In this document: piece by piece, positions 1 to 10,487 of the stretch
Layout of the letters: every line of letters begins with the position of its first letter
How positions within the stretch are numbered: the stretch's first letter is position 1
DNA from: Catonia carolina
Lineage: Eukaryota; Arthropoda; Insecta; Hemiptera; Achilidae
DNA: 64,000 nucleotides
Direction of reading: 5' to 3'
Assembly (NCBI GenBank): GCA_035578175.1
Contig: JAQMRL010000001.1
Location: 58,365,553-58,429,552 of the forward strand
Program-made: the position numbers and the translations under genes
The notes under the pieces: generated by a model
Database searches by the model: none
What the model saw: the letters and a program-made list of their open reading frames with translations, nothing else
What the model was told of the DNA's origin: nothing

Positions 1-958
1 TGGAATGTTAATTCAGGAAACACAAAAACTCAGGATTGCAGTTTAATTAAGCTCACTTTTCTCTCCCTCTCCTGCTCTTTAATTATTTCTTGCAGTGATT
101 ATTAACAGTGCATTATTATTAATGCACTGCCTTAAATGAATTCCTGACAGAAATGTATAATTTATCCAAGAAACATAACAAATTCTAAATTCAATTTTAT
201 TATTTTTGTATGGATGAAACTGTCAAAAATATTTCTTTCTTGATAGTCTGTCAGTAATCACTGTAGTGGTAAAACTGTGCTAATGAAAATCTTATTGTGT
301 ATACAAAATATTACCCAATTCTTAAGATCACATCAAAGCATCTTTATCAAAGTGTAATCAATGGATTGGATTATACAACACCAATAGGTTAAAAAGTTAC
401 TGAATTTTTAACTAAGTTATGAGAAATCAGATAAATGTTTCAACAACATTCATCCATTTATGAGGTTTGATTCTTGAAAATGTAATCAAATGGATTCAAG
501 CTTCCATGTGATCAAAATTAACTCATGTTGATTCACATAGAAGGTAAACAAGACGAATGGAAGGCTTGTGAGTTACGCTGACCTCTGTGTTAATTCCTGA
601 CTGAAAAGCTAAAGTAGTTTTTCTCTGTAATTTTCTATTGTCTTATCATCAATTGAGTTTTGGAGTGAAATGGTTTTAGAAAAATCCTATATTGCCCGTT
701 TAAAAAAAAGATTATAGATGAAAATTCTTTTTCATTTCTATTTTTTTAATGTAATTTAATTTTTCTTGGAAAACAAATGTGAAGAAATTTATTTTTTCTG
801 TACTGTAACTGAGCCCACTTCAGAGGTAGTAGGTATCATTTTGTTCTTTCAGAGAAAACACAATGTAGAACAAAATTCTTTCATGCATGTTGTAGCTAAG
901 GGAGAGCAGACTGCACTAAACCTGAACCTGACCTAGATAATTATTTCAACATTTGAAA
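1..958. other. Non-coding sequence, no gene seen
   Basis: AT-rich sequence without a supportable exon. A short perfect stem-loop lies at 106-129 (10-bp arms CAGTGCATTA/TAATGCACTG with a 4-base loop). It probably belongs to an intron of the gene whose last exon is at 1743-2271, which is inferred only from position. Confidence 0.4.
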
Positions 959-959
959 A

Positions 960-1575
960 ACATGTGTTTTGTGACTTTTACAACAATTATTGCCCTTTTT
1001 ACATCCAAACACCAAACCTCTCTATCCATCCAATCACCCTGGAGGGTTCCTAAAGATCTTTATTGGTCATTGCCTCCGTTACCCCACTCATCCATTGCTT
1101 TGTTGGCCATCCTCTTTTCCTTCACTTTCTTGGGGCCCAGTTCCATATTCTGCTAGGCCATCTGTCTTCATTCATCTGATCCAGGTGTCTGTACCATGAC
1201 ATTGTATTTTTTTTATTTCATCCGACTCATTGTTTGGCCTTCCTACTTTTTCCCAGGTTGCTTTATTCCTCATTTAATCTAACCTCAAGATCCGACCACT
1301 TCTTCTTCAAAAGTCCACCTGCACGGCTGCAATCAACCTTTATTTCTTTTGGATTATTTTCATCTTACTGCACCGTGCATCAAAATGCTTTGCTGTTTAA
1401 CTTCCCAATCCTTTCCTTTGTTCTGATCTGAATTATTTAATTGGACAACAAAACAGAGTATAGCATCTGAGGCACCATCCTTTCCTGTCCTGCTCTGCTA
1501 TTATCTCCCTTTGGGTGTAGCCCCATTACTCAGCATTATACACCCAGGTACTTATATTCATCAAAAACCTCAGTC
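960..1575 (-). mobile_element. Degraded non-LTR retrotransposon (LINE), C-terminal part of the ORF
   Basis: Read on the minus strand, the segment shows broken stretches of a LINE polyprotein tail. An EYKYLGV-type motif near 1560 marks the end of the reverse transcriptase. It is followed, after several frame changes, by a segment near 1100-1200 with the W..H..QM..DRWP.RIW pattern found just before LINE 3' ends. Frameshifts and stops are many, so this is an old copy. It lies within what is probably an intron of the gene ending at 2271. The clade is not certain. Confidence 0.5.
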
Positions 1576-1742
1576 TTTTGTCCTAATTGCAGATTCTTAC
1601 CCAACCACATCTAAGTATGAATTGTCACAAAAGTAATTTATACGCCCCCAATTTTTTCCTGTAGATTTTTTTCTTTATTTACAGTGCAAAAGTTATTTAA
1701 AAACTATAATTTTTTATTTTATAAAAATTATTACTGTTTCAG

Positions 1743-2271
1743 GCTTGGTTTTATCAGGAATCAAATGATTGATGAAGAAAATGAAAAGAGACTAAAGCTA
1801 ATGAGTTTAGTAGAAGCACCTAAAAAAAAACAGATGGACAAATCAAAATATAATGCTTACCTAAAACGTAGAATATTATATGTTAACGAATGTGATTCAG
1901 ATAGTGATAATGACGATAATGGTAGTGATGATACCACCTCTAATAAAGATACAGAGGTGGTATTACAAATGATGACAAAAAATACAAGTGCCAGCAAAGT
2001 GGGAGAAACAAGAGATTTGCCATCATTAATTGCATTAGATGAACCATCTGTTAGTAATCCATCCACTTCTAGTAATGAGAAGCCACTTAGTTCGGTTGCA
2101 ATGGATTCTGACAATAGTGAAGTGATTGATGATGCCGATTTCAGTGACAGTGACAGTGAAGAAGATTTTGATGATATTTTGAATTTGGCAAGGTTGAAGG
2201 CCAAGAGATGTAGAAATAGATCTTCTCGAAATCCAAATGCGGATCCGTTAGAATATTTACTGTTTCGCTAA
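1743..2271 (+). CDS. Last exon of an unrecognised acidic, Ser/Asp-rich protein
   Basis: An open frame runs to a TAA stop at 2269-2271 and is preceded by a good acceptor (pyrimidine-rich tract, then TTTCAG ending at 1742), so I place the exon start at 1743. The first ATG after it is at 1768. The roughly 176 encoded residues are charged: a Lys-rich patch (APKKKQ) is followed by two Asp/Ser/Asn acidic runs (DSDSDNDDN; SDSDSEEDFDD), and the protein ends in a basic segment and PLEYLLFR. No catalytic motif or membrane segment is visible. The acidic runs and basic tail resemble nuclear or phospho-regulated proteins, but that is a guess and I do not recognise the family. Upstream exons must lie outside the window or be too short to see. 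No AATAAA occurs between the stop and the retrotransposon at 2512; the first on this strand is inside its LTR. Confidence 0.55.
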
Positions 2272-2506
2272 TCTTCTTTTGTCTTTTTTGAGACCTTATC
2301 AGATATTTTCATTTTTTGATTTTTTTTTCAAGTATTAGTATTGTTGTTAAAACAGAGAATGATCTTCAAGTTTTTATTTTTAAGTTTGTATTTATAGTAA
2401 GTACTTTCTGTGAAAGTGATATATTACTCATTTAATCAAATGTAACTTATTTAGCTGTATGTTATACTGATGATGTGTTCAAGGTCATGTGTAAATAGAA
2501 TTTTTG

Positions 2507-2511
2507 ACAAC
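2507..2511 (+). repeat. 5-bp target site duplication (left copy)
   Basis: ACAAC directly before the left LTR is repeated directly after the right LTR at 6878-6882. A 5-bp duplication is normal for Ty3/Gypsy integrases. Confidence 0.9.
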
Positions 2512-2663
2512 TGTAATTTTGGAAATAAATTACATATCAAATAAGAAATAGAAGTAGTATTATTTTATTCTTTTAACTCTACATGTAAACAAAAACAAAA
2601 CTCAGAATACACAACAATAACAACTTGAAAAACCCATGACTTAAATCAAATCATATGTTAACA
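2512..2663 (-). repeat. 3' LTR of the Ty3/Gypsy-type element
   Basis: 152 bp, TG..CA ends. On the minus (element) strand an AATAAA signal lies at 2564-2569. On the plus strand another AATAAA lies at 2524-2529, so the LTR could end transcripts in either direction. Confidence 0.92.
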
Positions 2664-2674
2664 CCTCCTCCTCT
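2664..2674 (-). other. Polypurine tract
   Basis: On the minus strand AGAGGAGGAGG directly abuts the 3' LTR, where plus-strand priming takes place. It directly follows, and by two bases overlaps, the pol stop codon (2673-2675), so there is no spacer between coding sequence and LTR. Confidence 0.85.
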
Positions 2675-5600
2675 ATTTGCTGTGACGCGGTACCTTACGT
2701 AGTATCAGCTGGTCAATATGTCTTTTGACGATCCGCCCATCATCTAAATGAACTGTGTACATCACATGTCCATGTTTGGCAGTTATATGGCCCAAGTGCC
2801 ACTTGGTTGATCCATTGACGCATTCGCGAGCTTGAACTTTATCTCCAACCTTAAAATTCCTGTTGATTCCAACTTGTAGTCCCTTTTCCCGATATTTCGT
2901 TGTTTCTAATGTTGAAACAATTATGGAGAGGTTCGTTCTAACACTCCTTCCAAACATTAGGTGGTATGCTGATGTTCCAGTGGCATTTGGCGATTGTCTG
3001 AGTTGCATAAGAAGTTTTTGTATTTTATTTTGTAGTGATCCCTTTTCTCCCTCCATAGACCTTAGCGCCCTTTTGACAGTCTGCACGTATCTTTCAGCCT
3101 GACCGTTTGAATTTGGGTGGTATGGTGCAGATGTTCTGTGAATAATTCCACATTCATTCATGAAGTTTTTGAATTCTTGGGAAACAACTTGTCTTCCATT
3201 ATCGGATACCAATATGTGAGGAAAACCAAAGGTTGAAAATATTCTTCGTAATTCTTGGATTGTCCATGTACTTGTTGTTGTTCTTGTCTGTATTACTTCC
3301 ACCCACTTACTGAAAGCATCCACCAATATGAGGTACTGTTGGCCCTAAGAAATCCATATGCACTCTCTCCCATGGATTAGAAGGTGGTTCCCATGGATGG
3401 ATAGTTTTCCTTGGGTTGTTACGCTTTTCAATACATTGTCGACATTCAGCAACCATCGCTTCAATATCCTTGTCCACCAGCAAAAATTACGAGCCAAAGT
3501 TTTCATTTTTATTCCTCCCAAATGGGCCACATGAAGTTCTTGAAGCACACGAGATCTGAGAGAACGAGGAATCATAACTCTCCAGCCTTTCATCACACAA
3601 TCATCTTGAATAGACAGCTCGTTATCGTGAAATCCATATTGTTCAACAGATTGTCCTGATTTTAAAGCCTGTAAGATTGGACCTAAAACTGTATCCTTAA
3701 GGGTTTCCCTAGCTACTATGGTACTGCTGATATTGAGTGTTTCCAGTTGGTTTATTTGGTACCTAGAAAGGTCATCTACAACATCTTGTTGGACCACTTC
3801 AGTAGGGAACCGTGAGAGATAATCAGCATTTGAATGATGAGCGGTTTGCCTGTACTCTATATCATAGTCAAACCCTGAGAGAAAATGAGCGTAATTGAAT
3901 ATCCGTGTTGCTGATATTGTTGGTAAGGTTTTTCTTGGGTTGAAAATCGACACTAACGGTTTATGATCTGTAATCAGTGTAAATTTGCGTCCATAACAAA
4001 ACGGGAAAAACTTCTTCAGGCCCCAATATATACCCAAGGCTTCCTTATCGATTTAAGAGTACCTTTGTTCAGCTTTTGTCAACGATCGAGATGCAAAGGC
4101 GATTGGTCTATCTGTTCCGTCGCTGTGGCGGTGAGATAAAACGGCTCCCAAGCCTACTGGTGATGCGTCCGTTGCTAAGATCAGAGGTAAGTTTGGCTCA
4201 AAGTGTACCAAAACGTCGTCACTACTGATAATATCCTTAATCTTCTGAAAATTCCTTTCACAAGATAGACTCCAGTTGAACTTGTTTCCTTTTTGTAGTA
4301 GCTGGTTCAAGGGATGTAATAGTGTTGCCAAATCCTTTATAAATTTATTGTAATAATTTGCTAGGCCTAGAAAGGTTCGGAATTCAGATATATTTTCTGG
4401 TCTTTTACATTTCAAAATACTCTGTATCTTATTATCTGACTTGTGCAGCCCTTCACTGTCGATCATGTGACCTAAATATTCAATTTTGGACTGGAAGAAC
4501 TTGCATTTTTCTCTGTTTAGCCTCAAATCATTTATCTTAAGCCGTTCAAATACTTGCTCCAGTCGACAAAAAAGCTGCTCGCTGTTAGAACCTTGTACAA
4601 TTATGTCGTCGAAGAAACATTGTACACCTTCTAAATTGTTTAATGTTTTGTCCATGAATCGTTGCCACACCAAAGGTGCAACTTTCACTCCAAACATTAA
4701 TCTGTTCACCTTAAATAACCCTTTATGGGTACTAATTGTTTGCATAACAGCACTGTCCTCATCCATCTCCAAGTGTAAATATGCATTTCTAATATCAAGA
4801 GTACAAAATATCTTGCCACCGTGCATTTTTGCCATTATATCCTCAATTCTGGGTATGGGGTAATGTTCGTCCTTGATCACTTTGTTCAGGGTCACCTTGT
4901 AATCAGCACAAATTCTAACTGAACCATTTGGTTTGACGACTGGTACTATTGGTGTGCCCCAATCTGACGATTCGATTCGGGTGATTATACCCAATGTCTC
5001 TAAACGTTCAAGTTCCTTCTCTACTTTTTCCTGTAATGCATATGGCATGTGTCTCGGTTTCATGTACACTGGCTGGGTCTTGTCATTTAATTTGAAATGA
5101 CCCTTTTCATTTGGTATTTTTCCAATTCCTTCTTTGAAAATGTATTCATAACGAATCATCAATTTATCCAGTTCTGGGATATTTTTCTTTTCATCACTTG
5201 AGGTTATTATATGTATGTCAGCTGCATCAACCTGGATCTCTCTTATCCAATCTCTTCCAAATATAGAGTCTACACATTTGTTTACTATATACAGTTTTCC
5301 GACAAAACTTTGGTCTTTGTACTGAACTTCAACAAACACCACTCCTTTTGGATTGATTATTTCACCAGTATATGTCCGTAGTTGAACATTTGTTTTGAAA
5401 ATCCTTTTCGTTGAATTTAAAAGTTTGAACGTGTCGTAAGATACAATACTTAGAGCTGCCCCCGTGTCTAACTCCATTGACATGAGTTTCCCTTCCAATT
5501 TCACTTCAATCATAAACTTGTCATTCGATTTTGAATGAAATTGGTAAATTTCATGAGTGTTATCTTCTACACCTTCGACAGTTTCCTCTGATTGTTTTAC

Positions 5601-6725
5601 CTCTTTGTTCGGCTTTCTCAAACATACTCGTGATAAGTGACCAAAACGTCTGCAAAAGTTACATTCAGTATTTTTGAACTTACATTGATTTGCTCTATGT
5701 GAATCATCACCACATCTATAGCATTTGTTTCTTAGTCTCTCAAAACGAGATTGTTTTGCAGATCGTTGTGTATTCACGTTGGATTTGCCTGACTCATTAT
5801 CATTATTGGGCTGTCTGTTCCTGCTAGACACTTGGTGAACGTCATCTTGATTATCCTGTGTTTGTATTATCCTACTCTCACTTTTTGCTAGTTCCAATGT
5901 AGCTGCCCTTTCGACTACATCTTTAAACGATTGTAATTGTTTATCTTGAAGCAGCTGAAGACGTATATCAGAGTCTTTTAGTCCCCTGACCAACTGCATG
6001 CGAAGTAGAATTTCAGATACTGACTCATGGCATTTTGTACAAGTAAACTGGCAATCCACACTGAGTTTTCTTAAAACATTTGCGTAATCTTGTACAGATT
6101 CATTATGTAGTTGAGTACGTGTCGTAAATTTGTGCTGGCGGGCCCAAATACTGGGTTTTGGTTCTATCTGAGCCATTAATAAGTGAGTTAACTCCTCGTA
6201 TGTTTTATTATGTGGGTCGTCTGGTATGCAAATATCATAAAGTTGTTCATGTATTTGTGGGGTGATTGCTTGTAGGAATAATTCCACTTTAACTTTAGGA
6301 CTTACGTTTCCCCGTTTTTGGATGTAGTTTTCAAAACGCCGGGTGAAGTTTTGAAAACTTTCCTCCTGTGTATATGGCTGAAAAGAAATATTCGGTCCAT
6401 TTTGAGATAATACAGAAGCAGCCATTGCAGTGGATGTATTGTACTTTTTCTTTTCTGCTTCTAGAAATATCCATATCTCTTCATATATTCCTTCCAAATG
6501 CCATCTGACTTCAAGTTCATTTTCTATTGAATTAGTACAAAGTTCAATATTTGACTGTGTATCTTCAATTTCACTCCATATGGTTGATAGTTTGTCCGTG
6601 TAGACTGTACATATTTCATGAGAGTTTTCACATTTAGGTAATTCATGTTTTAGTTTGTTCAAGCGTAGTTCTAGTAACTTCCTTTTCTTCATATACTGTT
6701 CAATATCTTTTTTCCTCGTCGCCAT
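2673..6725 (-). pseudogene. gag-pol: gag-pol polyprotein of the LTR element, interrupted
   Basis: The frame opens at ATG 6725-6723, immediately next to the 5' LTR. The first uninterrupted stretch is 890 codons (6725-4053): gag with long helical segments; two zinc knuckles of the form CX2CX4HX4C around residues 340-365 (CYRCGDDSHRANQC, then CNFCRRFGHLSRVC); an aspartic protease with DTG (MELDTGAA); a reverse transcriptase with the FFDDIIVQG active site; and the start of RNase H (ATDASPVGLGAVLSH). An in-frame TAA at 4053-4055 interrupts RNase H, and the same frame continues after it. Integrase follows: the histidines of its HHCC finger are in frame, but about 130 bases from roughly 3490 to 3350, including the finger's CRQC cysteines, are read only in another frame. 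The original frame returns before VDAFSKW, so two indels compensate. The catalytic core (SDNG, NGQAERYVQ) and C-terminal domain are then intact to the stop at 2673. Reverse transcription and integration are the family roles. Confidence 0.9.
6713..6724 (-). other. Candidate tRNA primer binding site overlapping the gag start codon
   Basis: On the minus strand, TGGCGACGAGGA begins one base after the 5' LTR. TGG is the invariant start of a primer site (complement of tRNA CCA), and TGGCGAC matches the start of the tRNA-Arg sites used by some insect elements; the remaining bases do not match that tRNA as I know it. The same bases encode the first residues of gag (Met-Ala-Thr-Arg). Confidence 0.65.
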
Positions 6726-6877
6726 TGTAATTTTGGAAATAAATTACATATCAAATAAGAAATAGAAGTAGTATTATTTTATTCTTTTAACTCTACATGT
6801 AAACAAAAACAAAACTCAGAATACACAACAATAACAACTTGAAAAACCCATGACTTAAATCAAATCATATGTTAACA
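6726..6877 (-). repeat. 5' LTR of the Ty3/Gypsy-type element
   Basis: 152 bp, matching 2512-2663 with no difference seen by eye. I see no clear TATA box, so its promoter may rely on an initiator element; that is inference. Confidence 0.92.
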
Positions 6878-6882
6878 ACAAC

Positions 6883-8326
6883 TTTGTGTATAATTGGGTT
6901 TATCCTACAATATGAATTTGTTAATATTTGCTTTAACGAAGAAAACAAAAAAATAAGTGTTCTGAAATCCTTGTTTTATTAATTTAATTTCAGAATTTTT
7001 TATGGCCTCTTCATCTCCTTTAATAGCCATCCCATTACACCACAAAGAAATACCTAATCTAAGCAGAGAACCAGGTAGCGTACTATAGTTGTTTGAAGCA
7101 AATGTGGTAGGACTGTAAAAAAAACTATAGTGTACTACACTTCACTTATCGGGAAGGGATTATATCAGCCCTAGGGACTTCGTACATAAGAACTTAACCT
7201 AATTGCTAACAAATAACACAAAGCACTTAACCAAGTAAATTGCAGTTTCCAAAAATTGAACGCAGTGCTCACAAGGAAGAAAGAAAAGTCAAGTGTGTTA
7301 TTACACCTCAGTTAAAAAAAATGTACTCACAATCATTTTGGATTCGTTAAATGTTGTACCAATTATCAACATCCCAGTTCCTACAAACACTTATCATTGT
7401 ATTTAATAATTAAAATTACATTTATTTAACTTTAAATTTGTCACTTTGTTAATACTTTTGAGGTAAATAAAACCTTTAATGCCTGTTACATGGATTCCAA
7501 ATATTTTATTTATTCTTTCAGAAAAGCAACCAATATAAATGGTTAATTTTTATTTTTAAGTAACCGTATATTGATTTAGGAGACCAGCTAACTTATGGGT
7601 CTTTAAACTTCAAGGTTACAAGGTTCAAGGTTTTGTTGGTATTAATATTTGTTTAATAATTTTGGGCAGGTCATTTGTTTTTTGATTTTTCTTCCTTTAG
7701 CAGTAGAATTTTTCAAAATCTTTTCTTTGTAAGTACTCCCAACTTAAATGGGACCTACTTATAAAATTTAGTGTTTTCAGCCTTTTAGTTCTGGAAATTT
7801 TGTGGTCTGTTAATGGTATTTAATTTTAACTATTGCAGTCTGTAATGTTATAAATAATAAAGCATCTGAATTAGTAATTAATGTAATTTTAAACAATTGT
7901 ATTTGTGTAATAAAGTCTTATTTTTTTATTTTTTCATGTTTTATTATTAAACCTAAAATAAAGTATTTCAACCATCTCTCTAATTATACTGCAGAATAAT
8001 AAAATTTGAAAATTGAACAAAAAATCATATAAATCAATTTCTTACATGGAAATATACTACTTTCTGAACAATTAGGCTTACCAATATTTTGTGTAACTAA
8101 TAATTTCTTCCTTTAGTTAAAAATATTGAAAATTTCATTGCATGGAGCAAATTTTATCGATCTGACAAACCAGACAGAATATTTCCTGTAAATTCAGAAG
8201 ATTTAGTCTTTGTCCTATCTTTTTTATCAGTTACAAAGCAAATCAAATGTAGGAGTTAAAGTAAAAAATTAGAATGTGTAGGCTATGTTAGAAAAAACGT
8301 TAGGTAAGCTTTTGCAAAAACTAATA
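6883..8326. other. Intergenic AT-rich sequence
   Basis: I see no exon, RNA gene or recognisable repeat. It continues the sequence interrupted by the LTR element. AATAAA near 7466 could serve the + strand gene that ends at 2271, but that is only positional. Confidence 0.4.
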
Positions 8327-9510
8327 CAGTGGAAACCCCCTTATCCAGTACTCCCATATCCAGACACATTAAAAAAGGCCTAAATTAATATGGTGTAGAT
8401 CAAATTGTTGAATGAGTAAGAAAAATACGATGAACATTACTTAAACAGTATAACTATCCAGATTATTACAATAATATTATTAAGTTTTATAAATAAATGT
8501 TTTATGGTATTAAGTTGCATTTGCATTTGTTGTGACTAACGTCAAAACAAAGTTTGTAGAAATGCACGGTCACGTTAAGTGTACAACTGTACATATCTTC
8601 TGTATGAGTCAGAGTGTAAATATGCCCGCTGCAATGACCAACACCGAACGTCATCGTTGGTTGATCTAAAAATCAATGATGTGTGTGACGATAATGTTTT
8701 TTTGTTTTATGTCTGACTGTTTTGCAATTTCTGCTAACGCAGATGGTGGATAATGATGATTACAAAAATGATGATGAAAAAAATGCAAGACCTGACTGGG
8801 AATTGAACCCGGGACCCTATCGTAGAAGCCAGTTGCGCATGATGATAATGACATTGTACAGTGATTAAATAGTGACGCAAATGTTGGCGGATGAAGTTAT
8901 TGTCCAGGAACTATTGAAAACTGATGAAGATGAAGAATTTGACACTACTGAATCATGCTTCAAGCCTTTTCATGCTGAAGCATTTGAAGCACTTGATTTA
9001 GTGTTAATATAGTTTGAAAGGCAAAGTAAATGTGACTGCATGCAATTGTTTCTGCTTAAGCGAATTTGGGATTTTGCACAGTGACAAAACATAAGCATAG
9101 TATACGCCAAAAAAAACTTGACAATTTCTTTGCAAGTGAAAATACATATCTGTATTATTGTGTAGTGCATACATTGTAATATATAACCGATTTCCCGGAA
9201 TTACTTACGTTACATATATATGTACTACTGATAGGTATTATTGTGTACTATATGCTGTAAAACCTAATACTGTACAGTACATACATATTTTTATCATTTT
9301 TGACTTACTTTATACTGAGTACGTTTTATAACAAATATAGCCTACATGTATAAATTGTAATTGACAAGTGGCGTTTTTCAAATTGTGTACATATATACTG
9401 TATTGTATTTCAGAAATTCAAACCTCCCTTTTTGTATTTCCCATAAACGAATTATCTCATTTCCGGCTTACCCTAGGTCTCGATTGATCTGGATAAAGGG
9501 GTTTCCTCTC
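8327..9510 (+). mobile_element. Tigger/pogo-like DNA transposon remnant with TIRs
   Basis: The left end CAGTGGAAACCCCCTTATCC and the right end (reverse complement GAGAGGAAACCCCTTTATCC) form terminal inverted repeats. TA lies at both borders (8325-8326 and 9511-9512), the target used by Tc1/mariner/pogo elements. Inside, on the plus strand at about 8880-9140, a decayed frame resembles the C-terminal end of pogo/jerky-type transposases: an acidic stretch (KTDEDEEFD), then HAEAFEALDL, then LFLLKRIWDFA. A tRNA-like SINE is inserted at about 8690-8852 in the opposite orientation. The central transposase region is missing. Confidence 0.75.
8690..8852 (-). repeat. tRNA-like SINE, group with ATGATGAAAA body
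   Basis: On the minus strand a tRNA-like head (promoter B box like GGTTCAATTCC near 8805) is followed by a short body with the GTCTGACT..TAAAAC-type tail and an A-rich 3' end at 8697-8704. It is nested in the Tigger-like element, so it is younger. The head resembles the copies at 10340-10487, 22199 and 41798. Confidence 0.6.
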
Positions 9511-9512
9511 TA

Positions 9513-10329
9513 CATGATTAACAAGGCAAAGTATTTCCAATGACAAATCTATAAAGACAATAATTTGTGGAGCTGCATTACACAAAAATGTCTTTATTTC
9601 GTTATCTACCTTACATTTAATGATGGAAACTATGACAGGCTTTAAGTTTTAAAAGTGTTGGTTGTATCAGTTTTATTGTAAAAGTACTATTGTTACACTA
9701 GAAAAGATGAATATTGATTGGATATAAAAATTAGATGTTGCTACAGAACGAATGCAAAAGAAGCAGGAAATCGAGAAGGAAAAAGAAGATTTTAGTGAGG
9801 AAAAGGAAGGTCCTCATTACTCCCTGATGGATATAAAATTAGTTAAGAACTAAAATTTGATGTGTAGTTTTATTTTTGAGTTCTCTGAAAATCAGCTTTT
9901 TTGTCCCAAAGAACCCATTTTCTCTAGAATCATTTGAGATACAGTTTTAAAATTTTACTGGGTTTTATTGAACATTAGGACATAAAGATGAAGCAATATG
10001 ATTAAAGTATTATAATGTAGACTTAATTTTTTAAGTGTTTTTTTGCCATTTAGTAATTTTTCTTTTTGGTTTTAGGACCAATTGTTCTGCAGATTTTTTT
10101 ATTGGGTCCAGGAGACTCCAGAGGGAGTCTCCTGGATATGAGTATATGACATGTCAGGAAGTTATTACACATGAAATACATATTTCAATCACACATTGAT
10201 CTACTACTATTGTTTAGAAAGGAATTTTTGAACACTATAAAAAGTTTCACCAATCAAGTAATTTTTCAGTGTTTTTTAAAGGAATGTAAATTATCACATT
10301 TTAAAAATTGGGTTAATTTATTAATGTAT
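9513..10329. other. Intergenic sequence with a perfect hairpin
   Basis: No gene seen. A perfect 13-bp inverted repeat lies at 10107-10136 (TCCAGGAGACTCC, loop AGAG, then the complement). A short purine-rich segment near 9755-9815 reads as charged residues but is too short to call. Confidence 0.4.
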
Positions 10330-10487
10330 TTCTGCCAAGATGACATTACTGCTAAGGCAGATGACGGATGATAGATTACAATGAGTGATGAATAAATAAA
10401 TAAATGCTAAACCTGATCAGGAATCCTACAGTACCCATGACATGGAAGGTAGTTGCGCTGGTCACTACAACATGGACTGGCCACCAA
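10330..10487 (-). repeat. tRNA-like SINE, old copy
   Basis: The minus-strand sequence carries the GGCCAGTCCATGTTGTAGTG-type head near 10470 and a body with TTTATTTATTTATTC and the TCATCCGTCATCTGCC motif. It is divergent from the copies at 22199 and 41798 but arranged the same way. Confidence 0.5.

Larger units (their letters stand above)
2512..6877 (-). mobile_element. Complete Ty3/Gypsy-type LTR retrotransposon with 152-bp LTRs
   Basis: The element has direct repeats at 2512-2663 and 6726-6877 in which I see no difference by eye. They begin TG and end CA, and a 5-bp duplication ACAAC flanks them. It is transcribed on the minus strand, so the 5' LTR is at 6726-6877. Order from the 5' end: primer binding site, gag with two zinc knuckles, protease, reverse transcriptase, RNase H, integrase, polypurine tract, 3' LTR. 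There is no env-like frame. The very short LTRs and single fused gag-pol frame suit the mag-type lineage of Metaviridae (known from Bombyx and nematodes); that placement is inference. The pol frame carries one internal stop and a frame-shifted stretch, so this copy is not expected to make a full polyprotein. Confidence 0.93.

Noticed and set aside
953..1431. Plus-strand open frames of 65-69 codons
   Set aside because: Antisense to the degraded LINE at 960-1575.
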